From: Brachynemurus nebulosus | Taxonomy: Eukaryota; Arthropoda; Insecta; Neuroptera; Myrmeleontidae | NCBI GenBank assembly: GCA_035578155.1 | Contig: JAPWDM010000006.1 | Location: 16,384,305 to 16,448,304, forward strand | Direction: 5' to 3' | Length of the DNA: 64,000 bases | Shown: in pieces, positions 47,087 through 61,200 of the stretch | How the letters are laid out: the number at the start of each line of letters is the position of its first letter | Position numbering within the stretch: position 1 is the stretch's first letter | Program-made: the position numbers and the translations under genes | The notes under the pieces: generated by a model | Seen by the model: the letters and a program-made list of their open reading frames with translations, nothing else | Database searches by the model: none | What the model was told of the DNA's origin: nothing

Positions 47087-47604
47087 TATATTATTACAGG
47101 GATGCTTGCTTTTTTGACATTTACTGTACAATACATATGTTATTTACATGTGCGTTTTGATCAAAATAAATCCTTTTAAAGGTACTTAAAAGATAATAAA
47201 CGTATTTATAAAATGGAATTAATTAAATCTTATAAAAACACATTATTAATCAGTAATCATAATCAGCTTTTGTTTTGAAAAATATCAAGATTAACGATTA
47301 TTTAAACCAAAATATAAATACTTAGCGTTCGGTACATATTACCGAAAAACTTGTGCCAATCCATGCTTTAATTCATATTTGATGGTTCTTTGGTATTTTT
47401 AATCTTCCACCAGTTGCCAATTTGAATTAGAATAACTCAAAATGGCCACCGAAATGTTCAAAATCTACATACATATATCGAACAAAGCAACTTATTACAG
47501 TTAAATAATTAATATTATAAAGGTTTACTTTGTCAAAATCCATATTAAAAACATGAGGTCGTTACTTTATCACTTTTCACAACAAAAATCGTACAAATAC
47601 GAAT

Positions 47605-47635
47605 CGACTTTCGGCCATTACGCCATCATCAGGTG
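47605..47635 (-). ncRNA. Hammerhead-ribozyme-like motif, doubtful
   Basis: On the minus strand CACCTGATGATGGCGTAATG then GCCGAAAGTCG contains CTGATGA and GAAA cores with a possible GGC/GCC stem II, as in Penelope-associated hammerheads. One extra U after the core makes the fold imperfect. The surrounding AGTGATAAAGTAACGAC-type sequence loosely resembles family G. Confidence 0.25.
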
Positions 47636-47639
47636 AAAA

Positions 47640-50010
47640 ACTTAAAAAGTTTTTTATTACACTTATTACAAATAATGTATAATTATTTTCAATCACTTTT
47701 TTTGCTTAATTAATTACATACTATGATGACATATCTTTCCTACATTACTTAAACAATCCTATCAACTCTATGAGGAAAAAAGGATTTAATTCAACAACTT
47801 GGAAAATTACAACTTAATTAAGAAAATAAACAACTTATTAAAAGTTTAATGATTCAAGACTAACAAAGATCTGGTTGAGATTTTTTGAAATACATATATA
47901 TGTTATTTCTTCTCGCCTCGGATTAGTTCTATCGAGGAAATAGTTTTTTTTTAGGATACATATTGCTCAGGATGTGACGATTATGACAACAGAGAAAATC
48001 GACATAAAAGTGCGTCGAAATTCACTACAAATACACGGAGAGAAAATTCATAGAAAAATTACTGTGCTCAGCACTACAATCGACGTGTAAAAGGCGAACA
48101 TATTCAATTTTGTACGGTAAAAATATAAAAATTATAATTAATAATAGAAAATTTAAAGGATAGAATATTCTTTCCATAATATTAGCTCCGTAAAATTTGT
48201 AAAACAGCACAGTAAAAAGTTCCATTCCCCACAGAAAAATATTTTTTAATTCTTTTCCTTACAAAAATTACCATGCCGTCTTATAATTATTCAAATGCTA
48301 TCTGCTAATAGTAGAAAGAAAGAAAGAGAAAGAAGGTATCAACGCTGTTGAAATGTACCCCACTCATACATGCAAGTCATATAGCCAGGCTGGACGACCA
48401 ACTTTCGGACCAAGCACCTTGATTCATTAGAGCAGCAAGCAGTATTCATTACACTGTCTTACAGAACGGACTGTCACCGTTTAATTCATCATTTTGTTAC
48501 TTCACTATCTTCAGTATTAGAATATATTGTTGCCAATCATTTTTGTATGCATCATAAAGAATCGAAGGTCGGAAAAGATCGGACATCTTCGAAGTTTTTC
48601 GAAGCAGGTTTGAATACGTATATTGTTCCCCAGTGTGTACAGCCCAACCAACATAAGGTTGCGGGTCAGATGCGCAAATGAAAGAGTGCGACAACAAGAA
48701 TTAAACTATAACATACATGCATAAGAGTGTGATAGAAGTTGTGTTAGCACATTAAATTTTACCATGCTAACACAACAATTTTTATGAAGCCATGACTAAT
48801 ACTTTTTACGTTTCAATTTAATAATATTTATATGATCGTAAAATATTTTTTACTTTGGTCGTCGATCGCGCACGCATTATAAGAGAGCACGGTAATTTTT
48901 CTGAAATTTTCTCTACAAAAATTATATGGTTTTTCTCTCCGTGTATAAACAAAAAAACTCCATGCAATTTGAAGATAAGCCAATGTTTAGTTTTTGAAAC
49001 AATACAAAAATATTATTTTATTATTTATTATTTTATTCACAACTTATTAACATAAGTATACTATATGTGCGTACGTATTAGTTGGTCTGTTGGTATCAAG
49101 GCACATTAATTCACAATTCTACATAATTTTGTATTGGCTACATAATTCAAGTCCTTTTGTAGATAAAAACAGGATTATTATGGTGGTGGTGGTGGTGCCG
49201 AAAGCTGTTTTGTTCCTTTTCGTACATTTTCGTAAATTAAACAAAATTATTCTCATTGTATTCTCATAATATTGTAATATTTGCATATAATTATAATAAA
49301 TTATAAATTTACGCTTTGTGTGCTTTGGAATAAAATAATATTTATACTACTATTTACATTTTCTTTGTGGGATTAAATTTTTTTAATAATTTTTTTGTTT
49401 TATTTACCTTTGAAAATATGTGTATAATGAATATTTATAAATAAACATAATTAAATAATGCTAAGTAATTGTATAAAGTTTTCTCATGCACTTTATTCTG
49501 CACCCGTATATAAGGTAATTTTATTGATATGAATAAAATTATGTAACAAACTGGTTTTAAATTTTATTGATTTTATTTTAATAGTAACTATACCTAATCA
49601 TTAATCAATTATGTATAATATTCCATGGTATTCGAAAAACTATTGTTTTTAATCGGAATATTTCCGATAATTTTAAATATAATGCATGTACATAGTGCAG
49701 CGATTTCCAAACTCTTTGCACTAACGCCCCCCCCCCCCCGCTATAAAAAATCTTACAACTGCCGCCCGTCCTTTCGAAAAAATTTATAAACAATTCGTAA
49801 ATTGTTTTTTTTTACTGAAAAAACTCATATTCTTGATGGACGACAGGTCTATACGACACTGAGAGGAAACCGTTAATCAGACACGTTATTCGATACTTAC
49901 GCGCTAACATGACTCTGACCGCTTGAGAATTGTTATTGTTAAAATATTACGTACAGTAGCGAGCAGAAAAATCACTGTTAAGGGATTACATAGCTTTTTT
50001 TAGCAAAAAA
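47640..50010. other. Intergenic stretch, one GC-richer island
   Basis: Mostly AT-rich. 48380-48690 is visibly richer in GC and includes a 66-codon minus-strand frame (48497-48697) with no recognised motif; it may be a promoter or untranslated exon. A run of about 13 C lies near 49727-49739 beside a GTGCAGCGATTTCCAAACTC segment that looks like a worn hAT end. No gene supported. Confidence 0.3.
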
Positions 50011-50015
50011 AACCT

Positions 50016-50241
50016 AATTTTTTTCTATTAGTATATGCTTATGGCTTGTACTTGAACAAAGGGATTTAAAAGAAATGAAATTTCAACTTTTGACAGTGTT
50101 TTAAACAAAAAATTTTGATTTTTGGTAAAAATTTTCGTGTTTTTCGTTGATTTTCTACTTGTAAAATGAGACGTAATGAACGGAAACAGTAATTTTTCGT
50201 TCAAGTACAAACCATAAGCATCTACTAATAGAAAAAATTTT
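50016..50241. mobile_element. MITE with ~42-bp inverted termini
   Basis: TTTTCTATTAGTATATGCTT, ATGGCTTGTACTTGAAC (50021-50056) is mirrored by GTTCAAGTACAAACCATAAG, CATCTACTAATAGAAAA (50199-50235), about five mismatches. The minus-strand 60-codon frame inside is not supported. Confidence 0.75.
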
Positions 50242-51022
50242 GTTTTTCATTTTAGGTAAGAATTTCACGAGTTACTCTGCCTACGGCAAAAAATCAACGA
50301 TTTTCGAAAACTGGCTGTCAATGGCCTAATTATTATTTGTTTTATTTAATATATTTAAGGTACATAGGAATGATTTGCTATTAGAAAACACCCTCTAAAA
50401 ATTTAAATCCAAATTTGTAAGGTAAACGCTGAAAATGGATAAAATTATCGTTTTATAACATTTTTTAAAAATATTTTAAAATTTTGTTTGTTCAAAAAAT
50501 TTGGAAGCAATTAAAAACAGCATTTTCAGGTCATTATTTATAAGTTTAATAAAAAATTGAATGATAACGGAATATCTTTAATAAAAAATTTAATGATATT
50601 AAATTTCAACCAAAACTTGTTTCGATATAACTGAACAATCTATAAAAAAAAAGGTAATCTACGCTTCAGCAGACAAAAAGCTCTGCAGAACTAGTATCAA
50701 TACGTCATATCGTATATTCCAGTACTACAGTGAAACTCCATTAATAAAAATCATAATTTCAATCCTTATTAATATTTTCCATTATTTATATATAAATATT
50801 TTTTAAAATTAAAAATTGGTCTTTTTTGTCAAAAAGAGAATGCAATAAACTGGTTAAAACGGAAATAAGAACAGCTGTAAGTAACACCTGTCTTGATTAA
50901 ATATTTTATCAAATTATATGTGTATTTTAAAGAAAAAAGAAAACAACTGCTCTAAAACCGCAGTAGCCGGTTAAAATAGTTTGTTTTAAACTTACAATTA
51001 GTAAAGAAGATATAAGATTAGT
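50242..51022. other. Intergenic AT-rich stretch, no feature recognised
   Basis: No paired termini, tandem unit or coding frame noticed. Confidence 0.4.
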
Positions 51023-51919
51023 TTAAGGGGAGGTTTACTTGAAAGTCGTTAAAAAAAATCGATTTTTTTTTGCAGAAATTGGTAGCTAATGTGTAGAATA
51101 TTTTCCCAAAGTGATTTTGCTGAAAGTAATTTAAGGGAAGGTTTACTTGAGATTTGATAAAAAAAAATCGATTTTTTTTGCCGAAATTGATAGTAAATTA
51201 TGTGTAGAATATGTTCCCAAAGTGATTTTACTGAAAATAATTTAAAAACAAGATTCCTGAACATTAACTGAATCCAGCTTTCTATAAAAGAAAAATTCAA
51301 AAAACGTAGTTCACGCAATAATGAGTATTAAATATAAAATTTTGAAAATACGTTTCTTTATATATATTTTATAATATCTCGGAACTATATTTTGGAACTG
51401 GTGGACACGATAACTCAAAAACTATTCGATGGATCCTTTTTTTAAGTTTTTTATTTTAAAGATAATTCAATTCTTCGGCACCTCTACCTAAGTTCGATAC
51501 ACTTTCAATATTTTTTTTTTATTTTTAAATTTACTTTAAAGAGCGAAAAATAAGACAAAAATCGTAATCAAAAGCTCAAACATCCGCCATTTTTTTTTCA
51601 GCAATTTATTGATATTATAGGTAGAGGTGCCGGTACTCTTCATATATTTTAGAAACCTTTTTTGTTTTGGGATTTCGGTGGTTTATTACCGGCGCTAGGA
51701 TGTCCACCAACAAGGCATTGGATTTTCGAATCGTCACATTGCACTATCTATAAAATGGACAAATTTTTTATATTTTTCCTTGAAAAATTTTTTTTGTATA
51801 GTTTAATACTTAATAAATATGTGCACAAAATTTGAAATTGATATTTACTTCCGTTCTTGAGAAAAAAATTCTAGAAAAATACATAATTTTTAAGGACTCT
51901 CGGGTAAACCACCCCTTAA
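51023..51919. mobile_element. TTAA-class MITE, 889 bp
   Basis: TTAA at 51023-51026 and 51916-51919. The termini GGGGAGGTTTAC and (inverted right end) GGGGTGGTTTAC differ at one position. Near the left end a ~107-bp segment is duplicated in tandem (51023 and about 51131, both starting TTTAAGGG.AGGTTTACTTGA). No transposase frame; the 89-codon minus-strand frame covers the tandem duplicate. Confidence 0.8.
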
Positions 51920-52066
51920 TTAAAAAAAAAATTAAGAGTCGGTAAGAAATATCAGTATTTGTAAATTTCCGACGTCTATCTTTTGAGGATTTTAAAAGAT
52001 CAGACATTTAAAAAAGTGTCTTACACAATTTTCGTTAATCTGGCACTGTTAAAATTGTCTGGAACA

Positions 52067-53093
52067 TAGGGTTGCCAGAACATCTCTTTTAAAGAGAACA
52101 TGTTCTCTTTTTTGATTCCGATCTTTCTTTTTCTTTTTTTATATAAAATTGTTCACTTTTGTTCTCTTTTTTGAAATAAGAATTTTTACAAAATTTCCTT
52201 TAATAATCGAACTTAAAGCTGTAATTTCTCTTATTATTTAGAGAGAGAGAGCTATTAATAGTAACTTTACAGTCGGAGCCCTTGCTCCTGGTAATCTTTT
52301 CAGCTTTTATTTAGATACCATTGCCGATGTTAGGTTAAAGGAGGTTAAATTGTGTTACTTTTTTTCTTAAAAATTTTTTTAGATTTTTTCTTTTTTTGTC
52401 AGGTTTGTTTTGAAGTTGGTTTTATTTTTCTTGATATTTCTTTTTATTTTTTCCTGTTGAGTAGTCTGGATTTTATTATAGAGTTTTCGTGACATATTTT
52501 TAAAGTCCATGGTCAGATTCTTCACAATCTCGTAAGAATATGCTTTCAAAATTATCCAAATCAGTGCACTTTTGTCGGAGTTATGCCCAAAAAAATACAA
52601 CGTAAAAGCCTCTATACTCGAACAGTTAAATATTTATCGGTTTTCTTCAGAATTAACTTCATTAACATATAAAATATCAAAACTGTTCGAGTATTGAACG
52701 CGTTCGGATATAGGGGCTTGTACTCTTGTTCAAGTATTGAACGCGTTCGGTTATAGGGGCTTTTAACCTATCTCAAAATTAAGAACCTCCTCCTTTTCTG
52801 AATACATTATTTTTTTAAACAGTCTTGTTTGAAAAGGGACAACCAATATTCGAAACAACTACTATAAGTTTTTATAACCATATACTGGTATTTTGCAGAA
52901 GTAAAATATTTTGTTTATTACATATAGATATGGAATAACGTAAACTAACGCTCAACATTTTTTGTATGTATAATTGTGCAATTTTTTTCGTAATAAGTGT
53001 GTTTATTAAAAATAATTCCGTAAAGTTCTCTTTTTGTTCTCTTTTTTTATTTGAATTGTTCTCTTTATACATTCAGGATTTCTGGCAACCCTA
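52067..53093. mobile_element. Element with GGGTTGCCAGAA termini
   Basis: TAGGGTTGCCAGAAC at 52067 and TTTCTGGCAACCCTA to 53093 are inverted, flanked by TA on both sides. TTGTTCTCTTTT-type words are enriched near both ends. A 28-bp unit with GTATTGAACGCGTTCGG is directly duplicated at 52691 and 52741. A family G segment lies at 52887-52957. The interior has no transposase frame. The terminal sequence resembles common insect DNA-transposon ends, but the superfamily is not assigned. Confidence 0.65.
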
Positions 53094-53974
53094 CTGGAAC
53101 AGTAAGTTTTAGAGGAGTTTTACTGTACCAACGGCAATATAAAAAAAATTTGTTGCTTAAATCAATAATGGAAGAAACTTAAATAAATAAAACTATACAG
53201 AATTTATAAATAAATGCAAAAAACTGATTATTTTTAATCAAAAAGTCAAAAGTATAAAAGTATTAATACTTAATTATAAATCCAATTTACAATTTAAATA
53301 AAATTCAAATAATAATTCAAAATTTTATCATTTTCAATTGAAGTATGCACTTTGTACAGAACATTTAACTAACGTTCTGAAACGTTCTAAATTACCAATT
53401 ATAAAAAATAATGAAAATAAGACTTAATTAAGCATTACATGTAACAATATTGTAATAAATTATTAGGAAAAAATTAATAAATCTTTCATAATAATTCCTT
53501 ATATAATTTAAAACAAATAAATGCTAACCGTTAAATTAAACCAAAGAAAGAAATTAATTCTCACTAATAGCATAAAGGAATAGTAGAAATAATGACTATC
53601 AATAAATTACATGCACATAAATAATTTAAATTAATATTAATTATATACTATAAACGTAATGATTTCAACGAAAAAATTGCTAGAAAATTTCCGAAAATTT
53701 AGATTTTATAATCTAATTAAGATGATTATGAAAAATTATATTCAAACGAAAAAGTTCTATACATTATTATTATAAAAATAATATTTAAATCACTTACCTT
53801 ATTATTTAAATTTAAAATAAAATACCAGATCAACTAATTTTTGAGTATTTCACATTAAATCTGTCAAAATTAAAACTATAATTTTATTGATTATACTTTG
53901 TATATGTGTTTCACTGACAGTTGGTTGTTTAATTGTGGTTGTAATTTGATAATTTGTCAGATTTTTTGTCATTA

Positions 53975-54154
53975 TATGAAAAGTGATGTTGGACAGTAGT
54001 GCCACCTAGTGGATTCTATCACTGAAAATTATGATTTTCCGATGGCAGCACTGTATTTTCATGAAAACTGATGTGGACGGTAATGCTACCTAGTGAATTC
54101 TATCACTGATAATTATAATTTTCCGATGACTGCTCTGTATTTTCATGAAAAGTG
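53975..54154. repeat. Two tandem ~87-bp units
   Basis: The motif order GCACTGTATTTTCATGAAAA, CTGATGTGGAC..TA.TGC, ACCTAGTG.ATTCTATCACTG, AATTTTCCGATG occurs twice in succession; a fragment recurs at 54440-54480. Confidence 0.65.
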
Positions 54155-55285
54155 ATGTAGAGTCCCATAATAAATAGAGTCGTAACATGTCATCCATTTT
54201 CTGTCCAAAACAGAGCGGGAAGCTTCAATATTAATTACCACATGTTTGAGTACATATAATTATTATTGTTAATAAGTTATAAATTAAGGAACAATTAAAA
54301 AGTTATAATTAAATTATTCTTTCTAGGTTAATCTAAATGGTTTTTGTTAATATTTAATTTATTTCTAATGTAATTTACGGATACTGTGGACAGAAAATGC
54401 CGGAACCAATCAGCGTTCAGCACACATGTCATCACTCCCATCTATAATTTTTCGATGGCAGCACTGTATTTTTATGGAAGTTTCCAAGACTACCGATTGC
54501 TCATACATATTCAAATTTGACAATGGAGAAGTTTACCAATTTTTTTTTATGAGTGAAAATAAAAATTAAGGCAAAATTAAAGAAAAGTGTAAAAGAAAAA
54601 TTAAGATATCTCAACAACTAACAAAGTTATGGGACTTTAAAATTTCACTTTTCAATTTCATTTGAGACAGATGTGTGACGTCATTTATTCTACGGCATTG
54701 CAAATAGAACGAAGAGTCTTTTTTATTTAATTTTTATAAAGCCGGTCAATACGTTAATTACTACGGATACTATATGGATTCGACCATTTTCAATCTTTTA
54801 TCTTTCACAAATTCAATATTTTGACGTTTTGAAATGTCATTTTTTGAACTTTTGAAGATTTATAAATATATAAGAAAAAAATAATTTTAAGAAAATATTA
54901 AATCCATGGTAATTTAATATAATTTATTTAAAAAAAATATTGTATAAAAGACACTCGGTGTCCGATTGTGCGGATGTTTGACGTCACAGGCGAATTGAAA
55001 ATCTATCATTTTGCATTAAACTTTGATCTTCTATTTCTCTATTATTTGTTAATGGATTTCAAAAATTGTTTCACCAGTTTATTAGTTTTGGTCTATATTT
55101 TAGTTAAATCTAACTACATATTACATTATCCACACTACAATACTTCTCCATTGTTTGACAATTTACATATGATTTGAAAAATGTTCACCACATGTGAAAT
55201 CCACTTAAAAAGTTTTAGCATGGAGATAAGATAATTTACATTTTTCAATTCGTATTTTTAAAGTAATTACAATAATTTAAACAAA
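54155..55285. other. Region upstream of PIGG start codon
   Basis: Probably holds the PIGG promoter and 5' UTR, but no TATA/initiator pair is clear. The 69-codon frame 54968-55177 has no recognisable motif and is not joined to the gene. Confidence 0.35.
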
Positions 55286-58200
55286 ATGAAATTTTCAAAA
55301 AAATTAAATTTAAAATTTGAATATTTTGTCATAATTAAAATAATTTTATTCTCATTTGGATTATTATTGTTCTTGAACGGGTATTTCCCATTGACGCAAA
55401 ATGTGTCGAATGAAATTCGTCACCACTCGTATGTGACACTTTTTTGTATATATTTTTAAAAAAATTATTCATGAAATTCAATTTTTTCATCCCTTACAGA
55501 AATGTAAAGCCTCAGGTACATCGAATGGTTCTAATAGTTATTGATGCGTTACGAGACGATTTAGTAAATTCGAATGATATGCCCTTTCTGACTGAAACAA
55601 TTTTGAAAAATGATAAAAGCTGTCGATATACGGCAAAAGTTGAAGCTCCAACTGTGACAATGCCTCGAATAAAAGTATAACATTTCTTATTTCTAAAAAA
55701 ATTACTGGATTCAGCAACTTTTACGTTTTTAGGCCTTGACCACAGGCGTAATACCAAATTTTATCGATATAGTGTTAAATTTTGGCAGTAAAGAACTTAA
55801 AACTGATAATTTATTACAAGTTGCACACGAGAGTGGCCAAAAAATTATATTTTTTGGCGATAATACGTGGATAAAACTATTCCCAAAAATTTTTTATCGT
55901 AGTGATGGCACTACTTCGTTTTTTGTAAACGATTATACAGAAGTACGTTTTTTTAGAAATCAAAATAAAATTTAAAATTCGTCTTTCAAAATACGTTTTC
56001 AAAAATTTAGGTGGATAATAATGTAACCAGACACTTAGATAAGGAATTATCTTTAAAAGATTGGGATATTATGATTCTCCATTATCTTGGCCTGGATCAT
56101 ATTGGACATATACAAGGCCCAAAGAGTCCATTCATTCCGCCAAAATTACACGAAATGGATTCGGTTATCAAAAAAATTTATCAGTCATTAAAAACTTGGG
56201 TAGGTAAATATTTCACATGAAATACCATTGTCATTCGCCACAAAATGACGCTTATATCGTTCATCGCTGTTTAAGGAGAGTAAAACAGAACAGAAGTCCC
56301 TTCTAATTGTAACTGGGGATCATGGAATGAAAGATAGTGGGGGGCATGGAGGGTCCTCGCATGCGGAAGTTAATGTCCCGTTAATAATTTCCGGAATTGA
56401 ATGTTTGAGGTATCACAAAAATAAGTACATTAAGTAACAAATTTAAATATATCGTATATTTTTTTTAAATAGCGATTCTAGTCATAAAATAGCTCAAACT
56501 GACGTCACTCCGACATTGTCAGTATTATTGGGTCTTCCATTCCCAAAATCTAGTATTGGTAGACTGATCGAAGGCTTCCTGATCTCTCTGTCTCATTCTG
56601 AACTGTTAATCGCATTTAAATCGTACTATAATCACTTATTGGGACTACTAGAAACATCTTCGTTTAGTAAATTGTACGAAGGTAAGTCTAATATGATAAG
56701 ATTTTGCTTTGTGCGCATGTCCAGCGCAGGCGCAGAAAGTGAAACAGTTTGACGCACTGTTCCACCAAACACAACTATTATGAAAACGCAAATTTACGTA
56801 TTTTGTGAGTCGAAAGTTCCGAAAATCTCAATTTTTGATATCTTAATTTTTCAGAATCAACTGAAAGACTGAAAAAAATTTTATATTCCAATCATAACAG
56901 TACAAATAATAATGAGTTTCGACGTCTTTTCGTATTTTACAAAACCGAAATCGAATTTTTGAGTAATCATTTACTTGAAAGTAGAATTGTTTTTGATACA
57001 TATACTTTGTGGATTGCTTTAACAATACTGCTATCTACCACTGTAAGTGGTATAGGGCGTGGTCGATCATAGTAGAAAAAATGCGCGCGCATATGTGCTA
57101 CTAAACAGCGTAATCACATGATAGCACAAATTTAAATATATAATGGCTATAAGTTTCTAAATATGGTATTGGACGCCAAAGATATTTTCACTGAAATACA
57201 TTTGCGCGAATTCAGTAGTGCGTTTGCGCGAGAATTTTTCCTACTACGATCAGACATGGCCATAAATTTATTACAGAATTTAAATTTTTAGGTTCTATTT
57301 GTACAAAATTGCGGAAATGAAAGAAGTAATTGTACGCTAGAGTTTCACTGGGTTATTCTATTGATAATATTAACATTAAATGGAGCAAATTTCGGTTTCT
57401 GTTATAAAAATTATTATTCCAGTGACCTCTGCGACGTAAATCGGTGGCCTCTTGTATTTTTTATTTCTCTATGTATTGGATTTAATGTGTATAATATCGT
57501 TGTTCGTATTAGAAAAAAGGTAAATTTTTGTTTGATAAAGCGCATGTGCAGATTCTGCGCAGTATCGTAAAACGGCGTTAATGGAACATTTCTGGATTTC
57601 CCGTTTCAATATTCATTACACTTATTAAAAATATTTATTTTTTTTTTACAGTTAAAACTTTCTAGAGACGCATTTTTGATTGGTTTGGTGTTAGCGCATA
57701 TTTTTCAAACGTTATCGTTAACGTCTAGCAGTTTCGTTGAAGAGGAACCCCACGTTTGGTTTTATTATAATTCGACTGTTCTGTTTTTGATATTTTACAA
57801 TTTAATTTTTTTTAATCTTTCAAATGTCAATAAAAAGAACGTTAATTATCACACTTTAATGATTTGGACACTTTTATTGATATTGTATAGAGTGGCGCGA
57901 GATTTAAATGTTACTTATGTCGATTATGAGCCTCATAATATTCAACTTTGGTTAAATGAATCGTCAAATATCGTTTATTTGACAATTTTCTTTATCATAG
58001 GTAATAAAACATATGAATTGGTGATAAAAAGAATACACGTGCGCCTCTGGCGGTGAAAAATAGAATACGGTACTTGACTGTATTTAAAATTTGTGTCAAA
58101 TGTTAAATAATTCGATGCATTATCATTACATATGTCCAGTTTTAATGATGAAACAAAAAAATTTGATAACTATTTAGAAATTTTATTTTGAAAATCACCA

Positions 58201-61200
58201 TTTTTCAACAAATATTCAAATTAGTGAAAACGCGCCATTTCGTGAAAATAACGTAACATTTTGTAGCTAGATATGTCGATTTTGATAATTTTCATCAGTG
58301 AGGTGAAATTGTGTTTTTGTTTTGAATATTTCTATTAGCTTATGTATATAGTAATAATAATCGACCAGAATTCAAATAAATACTTGCTTTTACTTTGACA
58401 TTTTATGAATATAATCAAAGTTTTGAGGTTATAAATATTGACATTGACGTTTAGTTGCTTCAAACTGTGACGTCACTATAGTGAGGTGTTTTTTCCGCCT
58501 TTTTCTCATTTAAAATTGTAGGGTTATTTTTTTTTGATGATTTTTTACAGAATCTGTCGAAAATAAAAAAAAACACTTAGCTGATATAGAAAAACAATGC
58601 TTTTAGAATATTTTTGCAACTTCAGTCAACTACCCTATTTTCTACTGGATACAACTTTTAATTTCACCAGCAGAGGCGTGAGTGTATTTTTTTTTTTTTG
58701 TCTTCGTAATCTAAATATTACTGTGGTTACACTGGATGCAAATTCATACGAACTTGCACGAAATTCGTTCGTAAAAATTTTTATTTAATATTCGGTTTTT
58801 GATATGCTCGATGGAATCATTTATTAGAGACACTTTTTATGTTGCAAAATTCTAAAATAGAGTCCAAAAATGACAATTTGAAAATCTTAGAAAACAATTA
58901 TATTAATTACATATTAACACTATGAGGCCCGAGAACTTTCACAATAAACTTCCCCGGAAGCCGACAATATTTTCAAAGAAACTTTATATAAACAAATACA
59001 TAAAATGATTCAACATGTACATTTGTGTGATACGTACATACATATATTTGACATTCAAACACATTCAGATCAATTAGAGAATTACAGAAAGTTAAGATAA
59101 CAAACTGGTAAAGAAAATAAAAAAAAAATACTTTTATTAGTTTTTATTTTGTTTATTTTAAAATTTTTGTAGAAACCAAGAGAGTAGTGTGTGTTGGTGT
59201 TTATGTGAGTATGTACACATCTGTATGGTAACATCGCACACATACATAATGCATAATCAATTAATCATTGATCGCGATCGGCCTCTGCGGTTGTTTGGAT
59301 TATTTTCGGATGCCGAAGTCGTGGGACTAAAAGTGTTAAAATAATCCAATACCTAAATAATAATATTAAAAATTTGATTTTAGAAAAGCTCAAAACTTTC
59401 TTTGATTTCATAAAGGTAGCTTTCATTTGTACAAAAAAAAAAACCAGAATATTTTGGTCAGATGAATTCGTACAAGTGCTGTCCTCAAGCGGCCACGCCC
59501 CATCACTAATATTAAAAACAAATGATTTCATATTTGTTTAAATAACGCTCTAGTCTATCATGGATTATGAAGACACTTTAACTAAAATTTGCAAATTTTT
59601 ATAAATGTATTTATCATTTTAGGGCTTATATTTACCTGTATTAGTTGCTTGACAGTATTTAAACCCGGAATATCAGTGGCGTTACTAATGATATTAAATT
59701 TTGTATCAATTTTCTTATATCGAGGTGCTACAAATGTTGTATTGTCTCCAATTCATATAAGTAACAGGTATTTATTTAGGTCGTCGTAAGGCTTGATGTC
59801 CACTGGATGCAGAAAATTGCGAAGTGCCGCATTAAATTTCGCAACTTTCTGCATCCAGTGGACGTTAAGCCTTACTCTACCTAGGTTAATCATACAAGGA
59901 TCACATTTTGTATAAAAATAACATGAATTATTTTTTCAGCGAAATTTTATTAGCAAAAATTTGTTTTTGGTGTACATTTTTATTGGCTATTTTGCATTTA
60001 CATGCATCCAGTAGAAGAACGGGACGTTTTATATGCCTGAGAACATTTCTACTCTTTTGGATTATGTTATGTAGTCTCTTGTTGAGGCCCCACAACGTAA
60101 CACTGATTCCTATTTTGATGCTAGGTAGTACGCAAATTTGTCAGTGTTTGGAAAATGATTTTAGTAAAGCGATTATACACTACTGGTTGGGGAAATCGTT
60201 TTATTTCTATCAAGTAAGTAAATTATTTTTCGAAAATCTTTCAGAATTGGGGTTTTATTCCAAATCATGAAAGTTTACGAGATTAATTTGGCTATCACGA
60301 CGTTTGAGGTGTAATTTTTTTGGCTGCAAAAAATAGCTTTTTAATCAAATCTCAATATTGACTATTTTTTTAAATACAGGCCAAAAATACAACAATTTTG
60401 GGAAAATCGAAATTTCAGAAAATGTAAAAGGTATTCTTCGTTAAAAAATTAGCGGGCATGTTTGAAAGAGAAAAAATGATAGAAATTGGTGAAAAATGGC
60501 GGAAACATTTAACATTCAGGATACCCAGTTTTTCTCAAGATCTAATTTCTCAGATTTTCCAAACAATAGTTGAATTTTTCCCTGACTTCATTGAAAATTT
60601 TTTTTCAACTCAAAATTAAATTTTTGTTTTACTTATTTTCGACAAAACCGAATGCACTCGAATCACTCGGTAGGGTAAACAAGTTTAGCTTTTAAAGTAA
60701 CCGAATTTTTTTTTTTTTTTTTTGATTTTCAATAACTTTTTTAAAGTAATCGAATTATTGAAAAAATCAAAATTTAGGATATTTTAAATTTCTTTTAACG
60801 TCAGCTTTGAAGATATGGAAAAAATAAAATTTTTCCAATAAAAAATTCAGATTTTTTTCATTTCCGATACAACCGGAAGTGCAGTTAAACCGTTAGTATC
60901 GAGGCTCAAATTTTTAGATATTCAAATACATTCATTTCTTGTAGAGAAAAAATAAATAATTTGGATAGTATGGGTCAAAAAATTCCTTTCAAAAAGTGGC
61001 CATCTTGACATTACTTATTTTAATTTAATCTTTTCGAATTTTTTTTAATATATTGTTTATTTACAGGGTATAACGAATAATATAGCAACAATCGATATAA
61101 CTTCCGGCTATGTTGGACAAACATCGTACAATGAAATAATTGTAGGCCTTCTAATATTCGTTCATACGTACACCATGCCTGTAATTTCTTATTTAATGCT

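Noticed and set aside
55512..55757. 81-codon minus-strand frame
   Set aside because: Antisense shadow of PIGG exon 2.
58597..58788. Extra PIGG exon or nested gene in intron 9
   Set aside because: The peptide matches no part of PIGG and including it would break the exon 9 to exon 10 phase, which is clean without it.
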